This document shows positions 22,802-30,195 of a stretch of 32,321 nt of DNA, in pieces. The DNA is taken from contig NZ_JAAKZW010000078.1 of NCBI RefSeq assembly GCF_011044995.1, positions 1 through 32,321 of the forward strand, written 5' to 3'. The DNA is from Streptomyces mesophilus (lineage in GTDB: Bacteria > Actinomycetota > Actinomycetes > Streptomycetales > Streptomycetaceae). The position numbers and the translations under genes were made by a program. Positions within the stretch are counted from its first letter, which is position 1; each line of letters starts with the position of its first letter. The notes beneath the pieces were generated by a model. It had not been told where the DNA came from, did not search any database, and saw nothing but the letters and a program-made list of their open reading frames with translations.

Positions 22802-23539
22802 CTAGCTTTCCTTGGCCTTGCCCGCGGCCTTGGCCGGCTCCGCCTTCTTCTTGGCCTCGTCCGCGAGCTGCCGCTTGGCGGCCGTCGCGTACATGTCCAC
22901 GTACTCCTGGCCGGACAGCTTCATGATTTCGTACATCACCTCGTCCGTCACCGAACGGAGGATGAACCGGTCGCCCTCCATGCCGTGATAGCGGCTGAAG
23001 TCCAGCGGCTTGCCGATCCGGATGCCCGGGCGCATCAGCTTGGGCATCACCTTGCCGGGCGGCTGGATCTTCTCGGTGTCGATCATCGCGACCGGGATCA
23101 CCGGCGCACCCGTGGCCAGGGCCACCCGGGCGAGACCGCCGGGCTTGCCGCGGTAGAGGCGGCCGTCCGGGGAGCGGGTGCCCTCGGGGTAGATACCGAA
23201 GAGCTCGCCGCGCTCGACGACGTCGATGCCGCTCTTGATGGCCGCCTCACCGGCGCCGCGGGCCCCCGAGCGGTCCACCGGGAGCTGGCCGATGCCCTTG
23301 AAGAAGGCGGCCGTGAGCTTGCCCTTCACGCCCGGGCTGTTGAAGTACTCGGCCTTGGCGATGAAGGTCACCCGGCGGTCGAGCACCGCGGGCAGGAAGA
23401 AGGAGTCCGAGAAGGACAGGTGGTTGCTCGCGAGGATCGCGGGCCCCTCGGCAGGAATGTTCTCGAGCCCCTCGACCCAGGGGCGGAACACAGTCTTCAG
23501 GCCCCCGCCGACGGTGAGCTTCATGAACCCGTAGATCAA
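22802..23539 (-). CDS. 1-acylglycerol-3-phosphate O-acyltransferase (PlsC family)
   Basis: Acyl transfer to lysophosphatidic acid or a related acceptor in phospholipid synthesis. The 245 residues have the catalytic NHLSFSD box (His40, Asp45), the acceptor-binding FIAKAEYF and GQLPVDRSG blocks, YPEGTRSPDG (Glu119) and the PVIPVAMID motif. The C-terminus is a Lys/Ala/Glu-rich tail. TTG 23539 is chosen because GAAAGG lies 8-13 nt upstream. ATG 23524 is possible but has a poor ribosome site. A homologue (Rv2182c) sits in the corresponding mycobacterial locus. It is divergent from the hydrolase gene across a 198-bp gap in which I see no further feature. Confidence 0.88.
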   Translation of the reverse strand: MIYGFMKLTVGGGLKTVFRPWVEGLENIPAEGPAILASNHLSFSDSFFLPAVLDRRVTFIAKAEYFNSPGVKGKLTAAFFKGIGQLPVDRSGARGAGEAAIKSGIDVVERGELFGIYPEGTRSPDGRLYRGKPGGLARVALATGAPVIPVAMIDTEKIQPPGKVMPKLMRPGIRIGKPLDFSRYHGMEGDRFILRSVTDEVMYEIMKLSGQEYVDMYATAAKRQLADEAKKKAEPAKAAGKAKES

Positions 23540-23737
23540 CGCAGGTGCCTTTCTCGTATCGTCACGTCGACCTTAACCCGTGCCGGGCCTGCGCTCCTTC
23601 CCGGCCACGAGCGGCCGCGCCGCTGCGCCGGGTCACAACGGCCCTGGTCGGTGTCGGTCCGGTCGCGTACCGTGAACGCAACCTCCCGACCCGACTCCGG
23701 ACCCACCGTGCCGGAGCCTGCCTGAAGAAGGAGACCG

Positions 23738-24526
23738 ATGGTGCCGGTCCTCCCCGGAGCCGAGCCGTACCGCCATGAAGGCGGCGAGGTCGGCGTCCTG
23801 CTCTGCCACGGTTTCACCGGTACTCCGCAGTCGCTGCGCCCGTGGGCGGAGCACCTGGCCGCGCGCGGCCTGACGGTCTCCCTGCCGCTGCTCCCCGGGC
23901 ACGGCACGCGCTGGCAGGACCTGGCGCTGACCGGGTGGCAGGACTGGTACGCGGAGGTGGACCGCGAGCTGCGCGCGCTGAGCGAGCGCTGCACGCAGGT
24001 CTTCGTCTTCGGCCTGTCGATGGGCGGCGCCCTGACGCTGCGGCTCGCGGCCAAGCACGGCGACGCGATCAGCGGGATCGTCCTGGTGAACCCGTTCAAC
24101 AAGATGCGCGACCCGATGGCCTTCGCCCTTCCGGTGGCCCGGCACTTCGTGCGCTCCACCAAGGGTGTCGTGAGCGATATCGCCAAGGAGGGCTCCGAGG
24201 AGGTCGGCTACACCCGGGTGCCCCTGCACGCGGCGCACTCGCTGCGGCGGTTCTCCCGCCTGGTCGACGCCGAACTGCCGCAGGTGACGCAGCCGTTGCT
24301 GCTCCTGCACAGCCCGCAGGACCATGTGGTCGCGCCGGCCGACTCGGCCCGTATCCTCGGCCGCGTCTCGTCCACGGACGTCACCGAGCTCCTGCTGGAA
24401 CAGAGCTACCACGTCGCGACGTTGGACCATGACGCGGACCGGATCTTCGACGAGAGCGTCTCCTTCGTCGACCGGCTCGCATCCGACGCGAAGGATTCCC
24501 GGGAAGGTACGACGGCCGGTGGCTGA
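23738..24526 (+). CDS. Alpha/beta hydrolase (carboxylesterase/monoacylglycerol lipase-like)
   Basis: A 262-residue alpha/beta hydrolase similar to Est30-type carboxylesterases. The oxyanion region VLLCHGFTGTPQSLRPWAEHLAARGLTVSLPLLPGHGTRWQDL is typical. The catalytic triad is visible as Ser94 in GLSMGG, Asp195 in SPQDHVV and His225 in SYHVATLD. No signal peptide, so cytoplasmic. ATG 23738 has AAGGAG about 6 nt upstream. The last three codons overlap the start of the following membrane protein, indicating an operon. The substrate is unknown; proximity to plsC suggests acylglycerol or other lipid esters, as inference. Confidence 0.9.
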   Translation: MVPVLPGAEPYRHEGGEVGVLLCHGFTGTPQSLRPWAEHLAARGLTVSLPLLPGHGTRWQDLALTGWQDWYAEVDRELRALSERCTQVFVFGLSMGGALTLRLAAKHGDAISGIVLVNPFNKMRDPMAFALPVARHFVRSTKGVVSDIAKEGSEEVGYTRVPLHAAHSLRRFSRLVDAELPQVTQPLLLLHSPQDHVVAPADSARILGRVSSTDVTELLLEQSYHVATLDHDADRIFDESVSFVDRLASDAKDSREGTTAGG

Positions 24527-25166
24527 GCACGAAGCGGCGGACCGCGACGAGAGCCGCGAGGACCACGACGAGCAGGAGCAGCAGGACCGGAACGACGGTG
24601 CCCTGCGCGATCCGCTGGCCAAGTCGCCCCAGGCGCAGGGCCCCGAGCCCGCGCCGCTGGACGAGGACGCCGCCTGGGCCGCGATCATCGCCGGATACGG
24701 TGCGCAGCCGGCCGATCCGCCGGGCGCCAAGCCCTTCAAGTCCGTCGAGGATCTCGCGGGCCTGGTCGCGGAGGCGGAGGAGGCCGAGCAGGAGCGGGGA
24801 CCCGCCCGCGCCGGTCCGGACAAGCCGGTGGGCAGCTCGATCGTCTTCGCTCCCGGCGTGGGGCCGCGGGACTATGACGTGGCCGAGTCCTCGGACGACG
24901 ATCTGGACGGGAGCGACGAGGGCCACTTCGTACCGCCGGAGCCGCCGCCGCTGCCTGAGGCCGATACGACGGCCAAGTTCGCCTGGCTCGCGGTGATCGG
25001 CGGCCCCGTGCTGCTGCTGCTCGCGATCCTGCTCGGCTGGCCGATGACGTGGTGGCTCACCACACTGGGCATCGGCGGCTTCCTGGGCGGCTTCGCGACG
25101 CTCGTGATGCGGATGGGAGACGGCGAGGACGAGGACGACGACCCGGGGCGCGGCGCGGTCGTCTGA
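24519..25166 (+). CDS. Acidic hypothetical membrane protein
   Basis: A 215-residue protein I do not recognise. The first ~145 residues are hydrophilic, very acidic and probably disordered (Asp/Glu-rich, Pro-rich). Short conserved-looking pieces are AAWAAIIAGYG, KPFKSVEDLAGLV and SSIVFAPGVGPRDY. Two C-terminal membrane helices follow (AWLAVIGGPVLLLLAILLGW and WWLTTLGIGGFLGGFATLVM), then a short acidic tail. GTG 24519 is preferred because it overlaps the end of the hydrolase gene by 8 bp, with GGAAGG upstream. The frame is open further upstream, but that part is a shadow of the hydrolase gene. Expected topology is a cytoplasmic N-terminal domain anchored by a hairpin of two helices. Confidence 0.72.
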   Translation: MAEHEAADRDESREDHDEQEQQDRNDGALRDPLAKSPQAQGPEPAPLDEDAAWAAIIAGYGAQPADPPGAKPFKSVEDLAGLVAEAEEAEQERGPARAGPDKPVGSSIVFAPGVGPRDYDVAESSDDDLDGSDEGHFVPPEPPPLPEADTTAKFAWLAVIGGPVLLLLAILLGWPMTWWLTTLGIGGFLGGFATLVMRMGDGEDEDDDPGRGAVV

Positions 25167-25177
25167 GGTCTTTTCCG

Positions 25178-25223
25178 GGCTGAACCGTGTGCCCGGGTCA
25201 GGCTGAATCCGTGTGCCGGGTCA
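25178..25223. repeat. Two tandem 23-bp repeats at a gene 3' end
   Basis: 25178-25200 and 25201-25223 are near-identical 23-mers that differ by one compensating insertion and deletion. A degenerate third start (ggccgaatcagc) follows at 25224. The second copy contains the stop codon of the minus-strand nuclease gene. It looks like local slippage duplication of the gene's 3' end. Confidence 0.75.
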
Positions 25224-25991
25224 GGCCGAATCAGCGGGGACCCTGAGGGCGGCCAGCAGCGGCAGATGGTCCGTGGCCGCGAGGAGGTCCGCTTCGGTGA
25301 TGCCCGCGTGGCCCAACGGGACGCCGCAGCCGAGGACTTCGATACCGCGCGAGGCGAAGATCGCGTCGATGCGCTGGCGCGGCGTGGCGGGCTCGGACGT
25401 GTACTCGCCGCCCCAGGGCTTCGTCGCCCAGCAGTCCTGGAGCGCGCCCGCGAGCAGCTTGAACGTACGGCCGTGCGGCTTGTCGTTGAGGTCGCCGCCC
25501 GCCACGGTGTGCTCCACGCCCATGCCGGCGAGCCGGTCGAGCAGCATCCCGCCCTGGTCGTAGCGTTCGTCGGTCTGCAGGGACAGATGGCAGCTCAGGA
25601 CGCCGAGCCGGGCACCGCCGATCCGTACGACCGCGGTGGCGAAGCCGCGGCGGTGCAGACCGGGCGTCAGCGGGAGCAGCACGTCCTCGGTGCGCTCGAC
25701 GGTGACGCGCAGCGAGCAGAGCAGCGCCGGCCCCGCGGCCGGTGCGCCGCCTCCGAGGATCACCAGGTTGGAGGCCTTGGCGAGACGCGCGAGCTTCTTG
25801 TTCCAGCGGAAGAAACGCGGGGCTTCCTGGATGAGGACGAGGTCGGGGTCGCAGGCGCGGATCACCCGGGCGAGCGCGGCGGTGTCGTCGCGCATCGAGC
25901 GGATGTTGTACGAGAGCACCCTGACGACGGACGAACCGTCCGGTTCCGTACGGGAGTTGGGCAGCGAGATGGCCTTGGCCTGTCCGGTCAC
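25221..25991 (-). CDS. Endonuclease/exonuclease/phosphatase family protein
   Basis: A 256-residue member of the DNase I-like EEP superfamily of metal-dependent phosphodiesterases. Motifs: VLSYNIRSM (metal Asn), VLIQEAP (metal Glu), CHLSLQTDERYDQGGMLL, VAGGDLNDKPHGR (Asp/Asn pair), RIDAIFAS and the C-terminal TDHLPLLAAL (catalytic Asp/His). No signal peptide or membrane anchor. The substrate (nucleic acid, lipid head group or phosphate ester) cannot be told from sequence. GTG 25991 is chosen because TATCGT (26003-25998) ends 6 nt upstream with no Shine-Dalgarno, indicating a leaderless message; a GTG at 25919 is an alternative. The gene ends inside a tandem repeat. Confidence 0.85.
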   Translation of the reverse strand: MTGQAKAISLPNSRTEPDGSSVVRVLSYNIRSMRDDTAALARVIRACDPDLVLIQEAPRFFRWNKKLARLAKASNLVILGGGAPAAGPALLCSLRVTVERTEDVLLPLTPGLHRRGFATAVVRIGGARLGVLSCHLSLQTDERYDQGGMLLDRLAGMGVEHTVAGGDLNDKPHGRTFKLLAGALQDCWATKPWGGEYTSEPATPRQRIDAIFASRGIEVLGCGVPLGHAGITEADLLAATDHLPLLAALRVPADSA

Positions 25992-26060
25992 CGGGCCACG
26001 ATATGACAGCGCCCGCCGGTCCTGTACGGAACACGGCGGGCGACGGCCATACGCGAGGAA

Positions 26061-27014
26061 TCACATGACCGGGTCGGGCTCCCGTGCCAGGTCGGCGGCG
26101 CCCACGAGGCCCGCCTTGTTGCCGAGCTGAGCCGCGATCACCTCGGCCTGCGGGCGCCAGTTGCCACCCACGAGCCAGCGCTTGTACGACTTGCGGATGG
26201 GGTCGAGCACCAGCTCGCCCTCGTCCGAGAGTCCGCCGCCGATGATGAACGCGGACGGGTCGAAAAGCGAGGCGAGGTCGGCCAGACCGGCGCCGGCCCA
26301 ACGGGCCAGCTCACGGTAGGAGTCGACCGCGACCAGGTCGCCCTGGCGGGCGGCCATCGAGATGTGCTTGCCCTCGATGCCCTCCGGGGTGCCGTCGCCC
26401 AGGGAGAGCAGCAACTCGGCGTTCTCCGGGGTGGCGTTGGCGCGCTGCTTCGCGTACCGCACGAGCGCGCTGCCGGAGGCGTACTGCTCCCAGCAGCCCT
26501 GGCTGCCGCAGCCGCAGAGCAGACCGTCCGGGACCATCCGGATGTGGCCGAACTCGGCGGCCACGCCGAAGTGTCCGCGGCGCAGCTTGTTGCCGATGAT
26601 GATGCCGCCGCCGAGGCCGGTGCCCAGGGTGATGCAGATGACGTTGCGATGCCCCTTGCCCGCACCGAACTTGTACTCGCCCCAGGCCGCGGCGTTCGCG
26701 TCGTTCTCCACGACCACCGGGAGGCCTACGCGGCCTTCGACCTTCTCCTTGAGCGTCTCGTGCCGCCAGTCGATGTTCGGCGCGAAGTAGACGGTCGAAC
26801 GCTGGCGGTTGACGTATCCGGCCGCACCGATGCCCACGCCCACGATCTCGTGACCGGCTCGCGCGCCTTCCACGGCCGAGGCGATCGCGTCCACGATGGC
26901 CTCGGGTGTGCTGGGAGTCGGCACCTTGAAGGTGGAAAGGATCGTGCCTTCCTCGTCGACCACGCCGGCCGCAATCTTGGTGCCGCCGATGTCGACGCCG
27001 ATGGTGAGTCCCAT
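26061..27014 (-). CDS. glkA: ROK-family glucokinase
   Basis: Phosphorylates glucose with ATP and, in Streptomyces, is required for glucose repression. The 317 residues equal the length I recall for S. coelicolor GlkA. Motifs: the ATP loop GVDIGGTKIAAGVVD, ENDANAAAWGE with catalytic Asp105, GTGLGGGII, and EFGHIRM (His157) with the zinc motif CGCGSQGCWEQ (Cys167, Cys169, Cys174). An in-frame start at 27053 exists, but ATG 27014 with GAGGGAC upstream is preferred because it begins MGLTIGVDIGG. It follows the DUF5304-like gene on the same strand with a 57-bp gap, as in S. coelicolor, and probably shares its transcript. Confidence 0.95.
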   Translation of the reverse strand: MGLTIGVDIGGTKIAAGVVDEEGTILSTFKVPTPSTPEAIVDAIASAVEGARAGHEIVGVGIGAAGYVNRQRSTVYFAPNIDWRHETLKEKVEGRVGLPVVVENDANAAAWGEYKFGAGKGHRNVICITLGTGLGGGIIIGNKLRRGHFGVAAEFGHIRMVPDGLLCGCGSQGCWEQYASGSALVRYAKQRANATPENAELLLSLGDGTPEGIEGKHISMAARQGDLVAVDSYRELARWAGAGLADLASLFDPSAFIIGGGLSDEGELVLDPIRKSYKRWLVGGNWRPQAEVIAAQLGNKAGLVGAADLAREPDPVM

Positions 27015-27071
27015 GTGTCCCTCAGTTTTCGGTCGAGCCCCGCTGCTGCCCAAGCCTAACTGAGGGGAACG

Positions 27072-27503
27072 TCAGTCCAAGTCGATGTGGTCGCCGCCGG
27101 GCTCGTCCTTCTTGTTCGGACGGTCCTCCTCGGCCCAACGGCGCTCATGGCCCTGTACCGCCGAACGGTAGGCCGCGAGCAGTTCGGTGCCTGCGGCCGC
27201 GAGGTGGTCGAAGACGTCGGGGTTGCGCTGGATGACGGGCTCCACGACGGACTTCGCCTGGTTGATCAGCTGGTTGACGGCGCCCTGCGCGGCCATCCCG
27301 GCGATGGGCGACTGGAGCCCGGACAACTTCTCGCTCACCGCGTCCACCAGACGGCGCAGTTCCTCGGCGGCGGATCCGGGCGGCGTGCCGTACTGGGTGC
27401 GGCGCCGGGCCTGCTCGGCGGCGAGGTCCTCGGCACAGGCCTGCTCCCATGCGTCGTCGTCGGCCGCTCGGGGCTGGTCGGCGGGGCGCTCGGTGTCACT
27501 CAT
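27072..27503 (-). CDS. DUF5304-like small protein upstream of glkA (SCO2127-like)
   Basis: A 143-residue soluble, strongly charged protein. The N-terminus is acidic and low complexity (about 1-35). A predicted helical core follows (ELRRLVDAVSEKLSGLQSPIAGMAAQGAVNQLINQAKSVVEPVIQRNPDVFDHLAAAGTELLAAYRSAVQGHERRW), then an acidic tail. The position directly upstream of glkA matches S. coelicolor SCO2127, which has been linked to glucose repression. The homology is judged from memory and position, and my protein is shorter than the ~20 kDa I recall for SCO2127. ATG 27503 has AGGAG 7 nt upstream. Biochemical function unknown. Confidence 0.7.
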   Translation of the reverse strand: MSDTERPADQPRAADDDAWEQACAEDLAAEQARRRTQYGTPPGSAAEELRRLVDAVSEKLSGLQSPIAGMAAQGAVNQLINQAKSVVEPVIQRNPDVFDHLAAAGTELLAAYRSAVQGHERRWAEEDRPNKKDEPGGDHIDLD

Positions 27504-27602
27504 GACGGGCTCCTGCGGCGGGTCGGACGGTGCGTGGCTGCGTACCTTCGACGGTACCCGAACGGCGGTACGGGGATCAGGGTGTGGCCGGTACGAGGCC
27601 GC

Positions 27603-28721
27603 TCAGGCGCGGGGCCACAGACCCGGGTCGGGCGCGAAACGGATGCCGAGCCCGCCGTCCTTCAGACCCGCGCCGGCGACGGTGCAGCGGCGCAGCGCGG
27701 ACGGCAGGGGCACGATCCGGCGGAACTCCCCCGCGGTGATGACCAGTTCGTCCCCGCGCCGCACCAGATCGAGCTCCTCGCGCACGGCTCCGGGCAGCGG
27801 TATCTGCCACTCCAGGATCCCGTCGTCCGCCAGGCGGTCGGTTATCGGCCAGGAAGCCGGCCGCGGTACGGGGCGGGGCGCCGGGACCGCGAGGGCCGCC
27901 AGGTCGTCGGTGCCGCGCGGGTCGTGGCCGAGGTGGGCCACCTCGGCCACCGGCAGACGGTCGGTGCGCCACTCGGCGAGGGCCTTGTCCTGCTGGGCGG
28001 CGAGCCCGGCCAGCCACGGGTCGGCGGAATCCTTGGGCAGCACGCGGTTGGCGATCAGGGCCTCGACCGGCAGGCCGTACAGGGCGAGCCCCTTCACCGC
28101 GGACCGCATGGCGTCGACCCCGGCGGGACCGGGCTCGGCGACGAGCCGTACGGCGGTGTGCTCGCTCTCGATCACGGACTGCACCCCGGCGAGGTGCGCG
28201 TCCCACTGCGCGGCCGACTCGTACAGCCACTGCGCGGGCATGGGCACACCCGCGAGCTGGGCCAGCATGGGCCGCAGGGCCCGGGCGGCCTGGCGCTGAG
28301 GGGGCAGCAGCCTGCGCACGTAGCGGCGCAGCTGTGCGGGCAGCGCGAGGGTGGCCAGGGCCTTCTCCGTGGGCGGCAGATCGACCACGACGAGGTCGTG
28401 GGCCTCACCGCGATGGGCGTCGCGGAGCGCCGTGAGCAGGGCGAGTTCCTCGGCCCCGGGAAGCGGCGTGAGCTCGTCGTCGTCGAGCCGCTGGGCGCCG
28501 AACATGTCGAGGGCGGCGCCGGCCCGGTCCTGAAGGGCGAGGAGTTCCGTACGGAAATGGGCGGCGGAGTCGATCGTCCGCACGGTGACGCCGTCGACCG
28601 GCCCGGCCTGGGAGCCGAGCAGCAGAGTGCGCAGCCCTTGCGCCGCGGCGGCCCGAGCGGTGGCAGCCGCGATGGTGGTACGGCCGCTGCCGCCGGGGCC
28701 GGTGACGAAGAGGGTGCGCAT
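27603..28721 (-). CDS. ArsA/Get3-like ATPase with degenerate P-loop
   Basis: A 372-residue protein of the anion-transporting ATPase (ArsA/Get3, deviant Walker A) class. The N-terminal strand MRTLFVTGPGGSGRTT occupies the P-loop. Both the signature Lys and the Walker Lys of the usual GKGGVGKT are replaced, by Pro9 and Arg14. The family DTAPTGHTLRLL region appears as DLPPTEKALATL (about 115), followed by a helical LPAQLRRYVRRLLPPQRQAARALRPMLAQLAG segment, and LIANRVLPKD (usual NK motif altered). The C-terminal ~80 residues form a small extra domain (ILEWQIPLPGAVREELDLVRRGDELVITAGEFRRIVPLP) as in bacterial ArsA-like proteins. ATG 28721 lacks a clear Shine-Dalgarno. It follows an SRPBCC gene, the same order as mycobacterial Rv2185c-Rv2184c. 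It is unlikely to be an arsenite pump; role unknown. Confidence 0.82.
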   Translation of the reverse strand: MRTLFVTGPGGSGRTTIAAATARAAAAQGLRTLLLGSQAGPVDGVTVRTIDSAAHFRTELLALQDRAGAALDMFGAQRLDDDELTPLPGAEELALLTALRDAHRGEAHDLVVVDLPPTEKALATLALPAQLRRYVRRLLPPQRQAARALRPMLAQLAGVPMPAQWLYESAAQWDAHLAGVQSVIESEHTAVRLVAEPGPAGVDAMRSAVKGLALYGLPVEALIANRVLPKDSADPWLAGLAAQQDKALAEWRTDRLPVAEVAHLGHDPRGTDDLAALAVPAPRPVPRPASWPITDRLADDGILEWQIPLPGAVREELDLVRRGDELVITAGEFRRIVPLPSALRRCTVAGAGLKDGGLGIRFAPDPGLWPRA

Positions 28722-28764
28722 GACAGTGAACGGTACGTGAACGCCCGCGGCACCGACCCGCCCC

Positions 28765-28804
28765 GGCCGGGCCCTACTTGGAGCCCGGCCCCACCCGCTA
28801 CTTG
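28765..28804 (-). repeat. Duplicated SRPBCC gene end with hairpin
   Basis: After the TAG stop (28800-28798) the same frame reads seven more codons (RVGPGSK) to a second TAG (28776-28774). This echoes the real end ESGPK-stop with a 24-bp period. The same segment can fold as an 8-bp stem, 28765-28772 with 28783-28790, so it may double as a terminator between the SRPBCC gene and the ArsA-like gene. Confidence 0.6.
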
Positions 28805-29238
28805 GGGCCCGACTCCACTCGCTTCTTCAGCCCCGCAAGCGCCCGGTCGATGATGACCTTCTCCGCCTTGCGCTTGATCATCCCGAGCATGGGGATCTTC
28901 ACGTCGACGGTGAGCTTGTACGTGACCTCGGTGCCCTTGCCGGCGGGCGTCAGCAGATAGCTGCCGTCGAGCGCCCGCAGCATCTGGGACTTGACCAGCG
29001 TCCAGCTGACCTCGTTGTCGCCGGTCCAGGTGTAGCCGAGGACCTGGTCGTCCTTGATCGCGCCGGCGTCCATGACGAGACGCACCTGCTCCGCACGCCC
29101 CGCGGCGTCGGTCGCGAGCACCTCCGCCTGCTTCACCTCGCCGGTCCAGTCGGGGTAGCGGGCGAAGTCGGCGATCACCGCCATGACCTCGGCGGGCGAC
29201 GCCTCGATCGTGATGCTCGAGCTGGTGTGTTCCGCCAT
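28798..29238 (-). CDS. SRPBCC (START-like) family protein
   Basis: A 146-residue single-domain protein of the SRPBCC/polyketide cyclase-like fold, which forms a deep hydrophobic ligand cavity. The family pattern SSITIEASPAEVMAVIADFARYPDWTGEVKQAEVL is at the N-terminus. The beta strands follow (GYTWTGDNEVSWTLVKSQMLRALDGSYLLTPAGKGTEVTYKLTVDVKIPMLGM), and a C-terminal helix (KAEKVIIDRALAGLKKRVES). ATG 29238 is preferred to an upstream in-frame start at 29325 because GGAGGAG lies upstream and the domain begins there. It corresponds in family and neighbours to mycobacterial Rv2185c (TB16.3). The ligand is unknown; the nearby FadD and PlsC suggest lipids. Confidence 0.87.
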   Translation of the reverse strand: MAEHTSSSITIEASPAEVMAVIADFARYPDWTGEVKQAEVLATDAAGRAEQVRLVMDAGAIKDDQVLGYTWTGDNEVSWTLVKSQMLRALDGSYLLTPAGKGTEVTYKLTVDVKIPMLGMIKRKAEKVIIDRALAGLKKRVESGPK

Positions 29239-29361
29239 CGCCGTGGCTCCTCCAGTACGGGACGAAATGCAAGGGGCAGACGGGGTGGACCCGCCGCCGT
29301 GAAGGCTACCGCGCCGGCCCCGCACCAGGTCCCGCGCCTCAGCAGGCGAGACGGCGCCCGC

Positions 29362-30123
29362 TCACCACTCCAGCGCCCACGGCCGGCCCGACCCCGCGAA
29401 GTGCCCGACGTTGACGCACTCCGTGACCCCGATCCGCATCCGCCGCACCAGCGGCTGGTGCACATGCCCGAACAGGGCGTACCGGGGGCGGGTCCGCCGT
29501 ATCGCCTCCAAAAGCGCGACGCTGCCGCGCTCGAAGCGCCGCGCCACGGTGTCGTACACGAGCTCCGGCACCTCCGGCGGAATGTGCGTGCACAGCACGT
29601 CCACCTCACCGACCGCCTCGATCTTCGCCGCGTACTCCTCATCGCTGATCTCGTACGGCGTGCGCATCGGCGACTTGAGCCCGCCGCCGACGAAGCCGAA
29701 GACGAGACCGCCGATCTCGATCCGCTCGCCGTCGAGGACGGTGGTGCCCCGGCCCGCGTACTCCTTCCACAGGCCCGGGATGTCGACGTTGCCGTAGGTC
29801 GCGTACGTCGGGGTCGGGAAGGCCGCGAACAGCTCGGAGTACTGCTTGCGCACCGCACTTTCGATGGCGGCGTTGCGGTCGAGCCCCTGCCAGAGCGAGG
29901 CGCCGAAGGCCCGTGCCTCCTCGAAGCGGCGGGCCGTGCGCAGTGCGACGATGCGGGAGGCGTTCTCGGTGCCGAAGAGGTCGGGGAAGATGCCGCGCGA
30001 ATGGTCGGCGTAGTCGAGGAAGAGCACCAGGTCACCGAGGCAGACCAGGGCGTCGGCGCCGTCGCCGGCCCGGGCGAGGGCCTCGGTGTTTCCGTGTACG
30101 TCGCTGACCACATGCACGCGCAT
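29362..30123 (-). CDS. Metallophosphoesterase
   Basis: A 253-residue calcineurin-like phosphoesterase. Metal-binding motifs in order: SDVHGN (Asp8, His10), CLGDLV (Asp31), ATYGNVD (the GNxD/H motif), CTHIPPE (His) and FGHVHQP (GHxH). These are the five blocks of the YfcE/DNA-repair-like family, using Mn or Fe. No signal peptide, so cytoplasmic. The substrate could be a cyclic nucleotide or phosphodiester but cannot be chosen. An in-frame start at 30216 is rejected because that stretch is a repeat element; ATG 30123 lies 7 nt after TAGGGT (30136-30131), so a leaderless mRNA is likely. It diverges from the fadD gene. Confidence 0.89.
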   Translation of the reverse strand: MRVHVVSDVHGNTEALARAGDGADALVCLGDLVLFLDYADHSRGIFPDLFGTENASRIVALRTARRFEEARAFGASLWQGLDRNAAIESAVRKQYSELFAAFPTPTYATYGNVDIPGLWKEYAGRGTTVLDGERIEIGGLVFGFVGGGLKSPMRTPYEISDEEYAAKIEAVGEVDVLCTHIPPEVPELVYDTVARRFERGSVALLEAIRRTRPRYALFGHVHQPLVRRMRIGVTECVNVGHFAGSGRPWALEW

Positions 30124-30150
30124 GCCGATCACCCTAGAACTCCGGAGCGA

Positions 30151-30195
30151 AGGGGGTACCCCCTGCTCGAACGAAGTTGAGAGCTTGGGGGAGGG
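30151..30195. repeat. Streptomyces intergenic repeat with palindrome
   Basis: A perfect 14-bp palindrome AGGGGGTACCCCCT (30151-30164) is followed by CTGCTCGAACGAAGTTGAGAGCTTGGGGGA, whose ends CCCCC...GGGGG pair (30158-30162 with 30186-30190). I recall near-identical segments scattered between genes in many Streptomyces genomes. The function is unknown. It lies between two divergent promoters. Confidence 0.6.
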
